A stretch of 40,222 bases of DNA from Bacteroidales bacterium (GTDB lineage Bacteria; Bacteroidota; Bacteroidia; Bacteroidales; UBA10428). The stretch lies in the NCBI GenBank assembly GCA_016935355.1, contig JAFGRC010000140.1, positions 1 to 40,222 of the forward strand, given 5' to 3'. Position 1 is the first letter of the stretch, and every line of letters starts with the position of its first letter. Shown here one piece after another: positions 33,326 through 40,222 of the stretch. The position numbers and the translations under genes were made by a program. The notes beneath the pieces were generated by a model. It had not been told where the DNA came from. It saw only the letters and a list, made by a program, of their open reading frames with translations, and searched no databases.

Positions 33326-36300
33326 TCAAATCTTACTAACGCGGATATAAGTAATTACATTATCATCTATTTCCACCCTGCTGGCCGTTTCCTTATTGAT
33401 TTCATCGACAAGTGTAACAAAACGGGCCAATGTCTGGGATGCAATGTGGTCACTGAAATTTCGCACGGCTGAATGAATCAGGTCACTGTTTTGAATTTCC
33501 ACGGCAATTTTATCGGTTACCTCAAAGCCGTTTTCCTTTCTGATATTCTGGATCCGGTTGATAAATTCTCGTGCAATACCTTCATCCTTAAGTTTGTCTG
33601 TAATGTTAACGTCCAGAGCAACCGTAAGCTTGCCCTCACTGGCGACAAGCCATCCGGGAATATCTTCAGACGTGATCTCAACCTGGTCAAGCGTCAGCGG
33701 GATCTTTTCATTGCTTACAGTTATGGTGCATTCACCCGCAGTTTCCAGTTGCTGTATGTCTTCCTGACTGAAGGATGAAATTGCTGCGGATATTTCCTTC
33801 ATCATTTTACCGTATCGCGGTCCGAGCAATTTAAAATTCGGTTTTATCCTTCTTATAAGAAGTCCGGTTGTATCCTTTAAATATTCCAGCTCTTTGACAT
33901 TAACCTCGGTCAGGATCAAATTCTTAACCGATTCAATCATTTTTTCCATTTTGGAGTCGAGAACGGGGATCATGATCTTTTGCAAAGGTTGCCGCACCTT
34001 AATGTTAACCTTCCGTCTCAGTGCAAGGATCATGGATGAAATGTTCTGTGCGAGCTCCATTCTTTCTTCCAGTTCCCTGTCAATTACAGAAGCATCGCAT
34101 ACCGGGAAATCAACAAGATGGACCGATTTTGCAGCTTCCCTTCCGCTCACGCTGTTCAGGTCACGAAAGACCTTATCCATAAAAAAGGGAGCAATGGGTG
34201 CGGAAAGTTTCACCACCGTGATCAGGCATGTATAAAGCGTTTGATATGCGGCCAGTTTATCATCAGAAAAATCACCGCCCCAGTATCGTTTGCGGTTGAG
34301 CCTGACATACCAGTTGCTCAGATGTTCCGTTACAAAATACTGAATAGCCCTTCCAGCTCTAGTTGGTTCATAGTCATCATAATTTAAAGTGACTTCCCTG
34401 ATCAGTGAATTCATGAGTGATATGATCCAGCGGTCAATTTCCGGTCGCTTTTCAATGGTAATTTCAGCTTCCCGGAATGTGAAATTGTCGATATTGGCAT
34501 ATAGCGAAAAGAAGGAATAGGTATTAAAAAGAGTACCGAAAAACTTGCGTTTGACTTCTTCAATCCCTTCAGCATCAAATTTAAGGTTGTCCCAGGGTTG
34601 TGCGTTGGTCATCATATACCACCGCAAAGGATCGGAGCCGTTCCGTTCTATCGTTTCGAAAGGGTCGACCGCATTGCCCAGCCTTTTCGACATTTTGTTG
34701 CCGTTTTTATCAAGTATCAGACCGTTGCTGATGATATTCCGGAATGCCACCGAGTTAAACAGCATTGAAGCAATGGCATGCAGAGTAAAAAACCATCCGC
34801 GTGTCTGATCCACACCCTCAGCAATGAAATCAGCAGGGAAGTAATTTCTGAAATCGGGATCCTTCATCGCAAAAGGATAATGCATCTGCGCATACGGCAT
34901 GGCGCCGGAATCAAACCACACGTCCAGCAGGTCGGGTTCCCTTGCCATTTTCTTCCCGGTATCCGAAACCAGGAAGATCCGGTCGACAAAAGGCCTGTGC
35001 AGATCAAAGCTCCCGTAGTTGTCAGCGCTGTAATCTCCATCGCGGTAATCCTTCATGGGATTCCTGTCCATCAGACCCGCCTCCATGGCTTTGTCAATTT
35101 CCTGTTTCAACTCCTGAACCGATCCGATGCATTTGCATTCCGTTCCGTCTTCACTCATCCATATGGGAAGCGGTGTGCCCCAGAACCTTGACCGGGAAAG
35201 GTTCCAGTCGACCAGGTTCTCAAGCCATTTTCCGAATCTTCCTGTTCCGGTTGATTCGGGTTTCCAGTTGATCGTATTGTTCAGTGCGATCAGCCTTTCC
35301 TTCAAGGCTGTGGATTTAATAAACCACGCATCCATTGGATAATACAATATCGGCTTGTCGGTCCGCCAGCAGTGCGGATAGTTGTGCACGTGTTTCTCAA
35401 TCCTGAAGACTTTGTTGTTCTTTTTGAGATAAACCGAAATATCGATATCCACGGTGGGATCATCCTCAGTCAGGGACGGGTCGTACTCATTCTTTACATA
35501 TCTTCCCGCAAATCCGGAGTATTCCTGTATGTTGACCGATTTACGGATGAATTCTTCCTGCAGGTCCTCCAGTCTGAAAAAACGTCCTTTTTTGTCAACC
35601 AGCGGAGCATGATGGCTGTTTTTATCCACAACCATCAGTGCAGGTACATTGTATTTCTGTGCCACCCTGAAGTCATCGGCGCCAAAAGTCGGTGCAATAT
35701 GCACAATGCCCGTTCCTTCCCCGGTTGTTACAAAATCGCCCAGCAACACTTTAAATGCCCCTTCTCCCGGATTCACCCAGTTGAGAAGCTGCCGGTAGGA
35801 AATGCCTTCAAACCTGCTTCCCTTGTATTCACCGGTGACTGTATAGGGAATGCGCTTATCGCCGGGATGATATGCTTCGATCATAAGATCCTGGTTATTT
35901 TCCGCAAAATAGACATGTAGCAGGTCCTTCGCGAGTATCACGGTTATGGGTTCATACGTATATGCATTGAATGACCTTACAACGGCATAGGTAATGTCTG
36001 CACCTGCCGCAAGTGCCGTATTTGAAGGCAGGGTCCAGGGTGTGGTGGTCCATGCGAGAAAATACAGTGGTGCATCGGCTTCCTGGAACAAAAACTCAGA
36101 ATGTTCATCCCGGATCACCTCGAATTGTGCCACACAGGTCGTATCTTTTATATCACGGTAACAGCCCTGCTGATTCAGCTCATGCGTGCTTAAACCTGTC
36201 CCCGCAGCAGGAGAATAAGGCTGTATGGAGTACCCCCTGTACAAAAGCCCTTTCCGGAAAAACTCCCGGACCAGCCACCACAGCGTTTCAATATAACGGT

Positions 36301-36763
36301 TGTCGTAAGTGACATAAGGAGTGTCCATATCAATCCAGTATCCCATCTTTTCTGTCAGATCCTCCCACTCACGGGTGTATTTCATTACTTCAACCTTACA
36401 GGTTTTGTTGAATTCATCAATGCTGATCTTTTCACCAATATCTTCCTTGGTGATGCCCAGGGTCGTTTCCACGCTTAATTCAATCGGAAGACCGTGGGTA
36501 TCCCAGCCCGCCTTACGTTCAACCAGAAATCCCCGCATGGTTTTGTAACGGCACACAATATCCTTGATGGTCCTTGAAATCACATGATGTATCCCCGGCA
36601 TTCCGTTTGCCGAAGGAGGCCCTTCATAAAATATATAAGGCTTACTGTTCCTGCGTGATTCAAGACTTTTATGAAAAGTATTTTCAGCTTGCCAAATCTC
36701 AAGTACCTCCCTGTTAATGGCTGAAAGGTCTAATTTCTTATATTCCGGATACTTGTTACTCAT
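33326..36763 (-). CDS. ileS: Isoleucyl-tRNA synthetase
   Basis: A 1145-residue class I synthetase. The HIGH-type motif lies in GPPSANGMPGIHHVISRTIKDI (about 48-69), and the KMSKS-type motif is KMSKR (about 689-693) in LDKNGNKMSKRLGNAVDP. The editing domain (about 200-420) has TTTPWTLPSNTALA and GTGIVHIAPTFGADD, whose conserved Asp removes mischarged Val. The anticodon-binding region follows (HLSNWYVRLNRKRYWGG). The length, about 200 residues over E. coli IleS, and the C-terminal part without an evident zinc site suggest the larger eukaryote-like type. Promoter box TATCTTTG lies upstream. Many long antisense frames here are shadows. Confidence 0.98.
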   Translation of the reverse strand: MSNKYPEYKKLDLSAINREVLEIWQAENTFHKSLESRRNSKPYIFYEGPPSANGMPGIHHVISRTIKDIVCRYKTMRGFLVERKAGWDTHGLPIELSVETTLGITKEDIGEKISIDEFNKTCKVEVMKYTREWEDLTEKMGYWIDMDTPYVTYDNRYIETLWWLVREFFRKGLLYRGYSIQPYSPAAGTGLSTHELNQQGCYRDIKDTTCVAQFEVIRDEHSEFLFQEADAPLYFLAWTTTPWTLPSNTALAAGADITYAVVRSFNAYTYEPITVILAKDLLHVYFAENNQDLMIEAYHPGDKRIPYTVTGEYKGSRFEGISYRQLLNWVNPGEGAFKVLLGDFVTTGEGTGIVHIAPTFGADDFRVAQKYNVPALMVVDKNSHHAPLVDKKGRFFRLEDLQEEFIRKSVNIQEYSGFAGRYVKNEYDPSLTEDDPTVDIDISVYLKKNNKVFRIEKHVHNYPHCWRTDKPILYYPMDAWFIKSTALKERLIALNNTINWKPESTGTGRFGKWLENLVDWNLSRSRFWGTPLPIWMSEDGTECKCIGSVQELKQEIDKAMEAGLMDRNPMKDYRDGDYSADNYGSFDLHRPFVDRIFLVSDTGKKMAREPDLLDVWFDSGAMPYAQMHYPFAMKDPDFRNYFPADFIAEGVDQTRGWFFTLHAIASMLFNSVAFRNIISNGLILDKNGNKMSKRLGNAVDPFETIERNGSDPLRWYMMTNAQPWDNLKFDAEGIEEVKRKFFGTLFNTYSFFSLYANIDNFTFREAEITIEKRPEIDRWIISLMNSLIREVTLNYDDYEPTRAGRAIQYFVTEHLSNWYVRLNRKRYWGGDFSDDKLAAYQTLYTCLITVVKLSAPIAPFFMDKVFRDLNSVSGREAAKSVHLVDFPVCDASVIDRELEERMELAQNISSMILALRRKVNIKVRQPLQKIMIPVLDSKMEKMIESVKNLILTEVNVKELEYLKDTTGLLIRRIKPNFKLLGPRYGKMMKEISAAISSFSQEDIQQLETAGECTITVSNEKIPLTLDQVEITSEDIPGWLVASEGKLTVALDVNITDKLKDEGIAREFINRIQNIRKENGFEVTDKIAVEIQNSDLIHSAVRNFSDHIASQTLARFVTLVDEINKETASRVEIDDNVITYIRVSKI

Positions 36764-36810
36764 TATAAATCAACATCATACAATACAATTTCGAATTCAG
36801 AAAATGTTCA

Positions 36811-36818
36811 CAAAGATA
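36811..36818 (-). promoter_or_regulatory. -7 promoter box of ileS
   Basis: On the minus strand TATCTTTG, an exact TAnnTTTG match, 47 bases before the ileS ATG. No TTG stands at the usual -33 distance. Confidence 0.45.
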
Positions 36819-36863
36819 GAATTAATATGCAATATATGGGTATGATTGGGTTGAAAAATATCT

Positions 36864-36891
36864 GCCCCGGCCCAGGCCCCGGTTTCCCGGG
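36864..36891 (-). other. GC-rich block with GAAA-loop hairpin after ribE
   Basis: A block of almost only G and C in an otherwise AT-rich gap. On the minus strand it contains CCCGG-GAAA-CCGGG (36891-36878), a 5-bp stem with a GNRA loop, 28 bases after the ribE stop. There is no immediate U-tract (TATTTTT comes about 15 bases later), so it is at best a weak terminator between ribE and ileS. Confidence 0.35.
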
Positions 36892-36919
36892 ATTACGGAT
36901 TCGTGGTAAAGGAGAATTC

Positions 36920-37519
36920 TTATTTTTGAAGAATCTGCCGGACGATCCTGGCAATGTATTTTCCGATGATGTCAAATTCCAGGTTCACGACTGATCCGGG
37001 AACGATCTCATGGAAATTGGTGACTTCATATGTATAGGGTATGATGGCCACATCAAATGACCTGTCCGCTGAATTCACCACGGTCAGGCTGACACCATTC
37101 ACGCATACGGATCCCTTTTCCACAGTAATATAATCATCCTGTACCGGTTCATATTCAAAGGTATAGTACCAGCTTCCCGCTGCTTCCCTGACGTTCCTGC
37201 AAACAGCCGTCTGGTCGACATGTCCCTGCACAATATGTCCGTCAAGTCTGTCGTCCATCCTGGTGCTTCGTTCCAGATTAACTTTATCACCTGCTTTCAG
37301 CAATCCCAGATTTGACTTCTCCAGAGTTTCCCGGATGGCCGTGACGGTATAAGTCTCCGGAGTTTTTTTAACAACCGTCAGGCATACCCCGTTGTGGGAT
37401 ATGCTCTGATCTATTTTCAATTCCTGAACAAATGAACATGCAAGCGTAATGTGCAGGTTATCCTTTTCTTTTTCGAGGGCAACAATCCTTGCAGCCTCTT
37501 CAACAATACCCGAGAACAT
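36920..37519 (-). CDS. ribE: Riboflavin synthase, alpha chain
   Basis: A 199-residue protein of two lumazine-binding domains in tandem. Domain 1 opens MFSGIVEEAARIV and has SISHNGVCLTVVKKTPETYTVTAIRETLEKSNLG. Domain 2 has LDGHIVQGHVDQTAVC, YITVEKGSVCVNGVSLTVVNS and FDVAIIPYTYEVTNF. It joins two 6,7-dimethyl-8-ribityllumazine molecules to form riboflavin in the cytoplasm. Length is exactly that of the family. It follows lpxK after 44 bases on the same strand. No FMN riboswitch is seen. Confidence 0.97.
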   Translation of the reverse strand: MFSGIVEEAARIVALEKEKDNLHITLACSFVQELKIDQSISHNGVCLTVVKKTPETYTVTAIRETLEKSNLGLLKAGDKVNLERSTRMDDRLDGHIVQGHVDQTAVCRNVREAAGSWYYTFEYEPVQDDYITVEKGSVCVNGVSLTVVNSADRSFDVAIIPYTYEVTNFHEIVPGSVVNLEFDIIGKYIARIVRQILQK

Positions 37520-37563
37520 AATAATGGTTTTTGATTATATACAAAGTTATTTCTTTACGTGCT

Positions 37564-38598
37564 TTATTTCAAAGACTTTATAATCCTTCTGATAAATCGT
37601 TTTTCTCCTTTTGAAAGAAACTTCACTTCGACCGGTATATAATAGAATGCTTTCCGGAGACGCTTATCTCCGATCCTCAATTCCCTTAATCTGACCGCGT
37701 CTTTTTCCGTAACGAAAATATACTTTGTTTTTTTCCGGATATTGTTATAACGCATGGAAATTTCCTCCAGATCACGGTAGCTGAACCGATGATGATCGGT
37801 ATAAGACCGCTCGCCGGCAACATCCACAAACCCATGAAGATGGCTTCGCAGCGGTCCGGGATCTGCAATTGCGGTAACCAGCAGTACGCCCGGGTCTGCT
37901 TTTCGCAAAGATTTGTAATTCAAAGGTTTTTGTTTGTTCTTCTTTCCGGGAAAGACCGGGACAGGCGCTCCGTATGCATATCTGGTAAAAAAAATCTCCT
38001 GATCTGAACGCCTTATCAACCGCGATATGAAACGTGCTTTGTCGATTGAATTCAGTTTCTCCGGACATTTGGTAATGATGATGATATCCGCCCGGGCCAC
38101 ATTTTTCCATGGTTCCCTCAGGTTCCCTGCGGGAAGCAGCAGGTCATGAAAGACCGGACGGTTATAATCAATCAGAAGTATTGACAATCGGGGAGTTACA
38201 TATCTGTGCTGGTAGGCATCATCAAGAATAACCGCTTCTATCCGGGGACTGACATCAGTCAGTTTCCTGATTCCGCTCACACGTCTGCGGTCAACAGCCA
38301 CATCCACGGAAGGGAATTTTCTTTTGATCTGCAAAGGTTCATCTCCCACTTCAGCAACTTCCGATCCGGGTGATACAGGCAAAAATCCCTTTGTCCTTCT
38401 TCCATATCCGCGACTCAGCAGGGCAATCCTGTACCGGTCATGAAGCAAACCGGCAAGATATTCAACATGAGGTGTTTTGCCCGTACCCCCGGCTGTGATA
38501 TTGCCCACTGCTATTACAGGCAGTTCAAATGATTCCGATGGCAGGACCTTCAGATCAAACAACATGTTGCGGACATATACCACCAACCGGTAGAGCAC
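37564..38598 (-). CDS. lpxK: Tetraacyldisaccharide 4'-kinase
   Basis: At least 344 residues. The P-loop is VGNITAGGTGKTPHVEYL (about 31-48). SRGYGRRTKGF, VGDEPLQIKRKFP and VILDDAYQHRYV (canonical DDGLQH) follow. It phosphorylates the 4' position of the lipid A disaccharide precursor at the inner membrane. The first standard start is the GTG at 38598, but the frame is open upstream to a TGA at 38661. The extra residues ILQRIRIVLWPFA join on as the expected LpxK N-terminal membrane anchor (compare LLLPLSWLYGLV in E. coli). No ATG, GTG or TTG lies in that extension; only ATA (38637) and ATT (38655) could start it. The octamer array begins at 38651. Confidence 0.93.
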   Translation of the reverse strand: MLYRLVVYVRNMLFDLKVLPSESFELPVIAVGNITAGGTGKTPHVEYLAGLLHDRYRIALLSRGYGRRTKGFLPVSPGSEVAEVGDEPLQIKRKFPSVDVAVDRRRVSGIRKLTDVSPRIEAVILDDAYQHRYVTPRLSILLIDYNRPVFHDLLLPAGNLREPWKNVARADIIIITKCPEKLNSIDKARFISRLIRRSDQEIFFTRYAYGAPVPVFPGKKNKQKPLNYKSLRKADPGVLLVTAIADPGPLRSHLHGFVDVAGERSYTDHHRFSYRDLEEISMRYNNIRKKTKYIFVTEKDAVRLRELRIGDKRLRKAFYYIPVEVKFLSKGEKRFIRRIIKSLK

Positions 38599-38650
38599 TG
38601 CAAACGGCCATAAAACAATACGGATGCGCTGTAATATTGATTTTTCGGTT

Positions 38651-38741
38651 TTAATCGCTCAATCTTTTAATTGTTGAATTGTTTTTTCGTTTAATCGCTG
38701 AACTGTTGAATCGCTTAATATTCGCTCAATATTTCAAATGA
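38651..38741. repeat. Degenerate 8-bp tandem array 3
   Basis: Nine consecutive octamers from 38651 to 38722: TTAATCGC, TCAATCTT, TTAATTGT, TGAATTGT, TTTTTCGT, TTAATCGC, TGAACTGT, TGAATCGC and TTAATATT. After a 3-base slip (CGC) come TCAATATT and TCAAATGA. The first base is T in all units, and AA at positions 3-4 is in 8 of the first 9. It fills the gap between sppA and lpxK (both minus strand) and touches the reading frame upstream of lpxK. It belongs to the same family as the arrays at 9681 and 17658 (compare TTAATCAC, TTAATCTC). Confidence 0.8.
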
Positions 38742-38752
38742 TCTGCCGTATA

Positions 38753-40222
38753 TCAGTGTATCACCAGATCAAACGGCATCTGTGCCCGGATCCTGTCATA
38801 CCCCAGAACCTCCCGAAGGTTCTTATAATGTATATAATTGTTTTTCAATTCCTTTTGAAGCACCTTTTCCTTTACTCCGGATGTCAGTTCCCTGACGATC
38901 ATGGTAAACGGATCTTCCACAACAGGCAATTCCTTGATGCGGTAAACTTCCAGACCGGCTTTCTGTGCAGCAATGTCGACGGCTGTGGATAACCCGCCCA
39001 TCACATCGACCAGGCCGATATCATGGGCATTTATCCCGCTCCAGACCCGGCCTTCCCCGATACGGTCCACCTCCTCAAATGCCATGTCCCTGCTATCGGC
39101 AACATGGTTTACAAAAGTCTCATAGGTATCATCAACGAAATGCTGCATGACATTCCTTTCAGCAGGAGAAAGAGGCCGGTATACGGCGCCAAAATCCGAA
39201 TGGGAATTTGTTTTTTCCACATCAACGGTAATGCCCAGTTTGTTTTCAAGAAAATCTCCGGCATTTACCATTATTCCGAAAACTCCGATCGATCCTGTGA
39301 TGGTAACCGGACTTGCAACAATGGTGTCGGCAGGAGCAAGTATGTAATAACCTCCCGAGGCAGCCAGATCACCCATGGACGCAATTACAGGCTTCACTCC
39401 TCTAGTAAGTTCGAGTTCACGCCAGATGATCTCGGATGCAAGTGCGTCACCGCCTCCCGAATTGACCCTCAGAACGATTGCCTTTACAGAAGAATCTTCT
39501 CTTGCTTCACGGATCGCTTTCGACAGGTTTTCCGATCCTATTGAGCCCGGCGTCTGATCACCCATGTAAATGGTACCTGATGCATAAATGACCGCGATCC
39601 TGTCGCGTATATAACCTTTTGACCTGCCAGGTTCCGGAACCTTCAGATAATCCGAAAAAGCAACCAGCCAGTCTTCCCCTGAACCCTCCTGCCCGGAAAG
39701 AATTGCCAGTGTGTCCATAACCTGATCGCGGTAAACAACTGCATCCAGCAGACCTTTTTCAACAGCCGCTGAGCTGCTCCACATGTCGAGTCTGTCTGCA
39801 AAGCCATTCAGCTGATCTGCAGGTATTCCGCGACTTTGAGATATTTGCCCGACCAGATGGCCCCAGATGGAATTCACATAGACCCTGATCTGCTCGCGGT
39901 TTTCGGGACTCATCCTGTCATACATATAGGGCTCAACCGCACTTTTGAATGTTCCGTGCCGGACGATTTCCGCCTCAATGTCAAGTTTCTCGAGAGCCTG
40001 CTTGTAAAACATCACCTCAGCGCTCAAACCGACAAAATTGATATAGCCACCGGGGTTAAGAAATAATTTATCCGCCAGTGAAGCCAGATAATAAGCCCCC
40101 TGTGAATATGTATAGCTGAATGCCACAATGAATTTGCCCGAGTTCCTGAATTCGAGAAGTGCATCACGGATTTCTTCAATCGTTGCAATGCCCGCATTCA
40201 AATCCGACAACTCAAGATAAAT
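38753..40222 (-). CDS. sppA: Signal peptide peptidase SppA (67K type), 5' end cut by window
   Basis: The frame is open to the right edge (IYLELSDLNAGIATIEEI), so the N-terminal part with the membrane anchor is outside; about 490 residues are visible. The long form has two peptidase S49 halves. The catalytic lysine is in VRHGTFKSAVEPYMYDRMSPENR of the first half. The catalytic serine is in ASMGDLAASGGYYILAPADTIVASPVTITGSIGVFG of the second half. AIVLRVNSGGGDALASEIIWREL forms the oxyanion region. In known proteins, SppA digests cleaved signal peptides in the inner membrane or periplasm as a tetramer. Both catalytic residues are present, so it should be active. An octamer array lies just after the stop. 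Confidence 0.95.
   Translation of the reverse strand: MYLELSDLNAGIATIEEIRDALLEFRNSGKFIVAFSYTYSQGAYYLASLADKLFLNPGGYINFVGLSAEVMFYKQALEKLDIEAEIVRHGTFKSAVEPYMYDRMSPENREQIRVYVNSIWGHLVGQISQSRGIPADQLNGFADRLDMWSSSAAVEKGLLDAVVYRDQVMDTLAILSGQEGSGEDWLVAFSDYLKVPEPGRSKGYIRDRIAVIYASGTIYMGDQTPGSIGSENLSKAIREAREDSSVKAIVLRVNSGGGDALASEIIWRELELTRGVKPVIASMGDLAASGGYYILAPADTIVASPVTITGSIGVFGIMVNAGDFLENKLGITVDVEKTNSHSDFGAVYRPLSPAERNVMQHFVDDTYETFVNHVADSRDMAFEEVDRIGEGRVWSGINAHDIGLVDVMGGLSTAVDIAAQKAGLEVYRIKELPVVEDPFTMIVRELTSGVKEKVLQKELKNNYIHYKNLREVLGYDRIRAQMPFDLVIH

Noticed and set aside
33473-36548. Many plus-strand frames of 60-182 codons opposite ileS
   Set aside because: All lie inside the ileS coding region and show no protein family features.

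Overview
The window is a stretch of a Bacteroidota (Bacteroidetes) chromosome. The evidence is a type IX secretion (T9SS) surface protein with a gliding-motility type C-terminal domain, a PorP/SprF protein, a DUF4296 lipoprotein and GldA. In addition, the start regions of several genes carry the Bacteroidota -7 promoter box TAnnTTTG instead of a sigma-70 -10 box. Base composition looks like the mid-40s percent GC by eye. The mix fits an order such as Bacteroidales or a relative, but I cannot place it further. No rRNA, tRNA, insertion sequence, prophage or CRISPR array was seen.

Layout. 1-4063 (+): a translationally coupled T9SS triad (repeat-rich adhesin cut by the left edge, PorP/SprF, DUF4296 lipoprotein). 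4177-6114 (+): a radical SAM protein with a possibly leaderless promoter, then a GT-B glycosyltransferase whose 3' end overlaps a convergent PAP2-like membrane protein (6064-6684, -). 6706-9608 (-): rpoN and asnS. 9859-12115 (+): gldA and metK. 12176-20474: a surface-polysaccharide locus. Its plus-strand half holds a nucleotide-sugar 6-dehydrogenase, a WlbA-like 3-dehydrogenase, gmd, fcl and a Wza-like export lipoprotein. Its minus-strand half holds an initiating sugar transferase and a WecB-like 2-epimerase. 20665-21942 (-): a lamin-tail-domain lipoprotein. 22176-27761 (-): a biotin-dependent acyl-CoA carboxylase set (carboxyltransferase, biotin carboxylase, biotin carrier) followed by purine nucleoside phosphorylase and an extended SDR protein. 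28192-31967: thioredoxin, a GDP-mannose mannosyl hydrolase-like Nudix protein, an orphan SiaC-family protein, a ROK kinase and a tandem universal stress protein. 32076-40222 (-): lspA, a zinc-finger-less DksA-like protein, ileS, ribE, lpxK and sppA (cut by the right edge).

How they work together: most genes are housekeeping or cell-envelope genes. gmd and fcl make GDP-L-fucose. The 6-dehydrogenase, WlbA-like and 2-epimerase genes suggest an acetamido-uronic acid. The Wza-like protein and sugar transferase would start and export the glycan. LpxK, LspA and SppA serve the outer membrane and lipoproteins.

The least explained signal is a family of three intergenic arrays (9681-9784, 17658-17713, 38651-38741). 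Each is built of degenerate tandem 8-bp units close to TTNATCNC. All three have the same strand T-rich whatever the direction of the flanking genes. The third runs into the start region of lpxK, where the expected ATG is missing.
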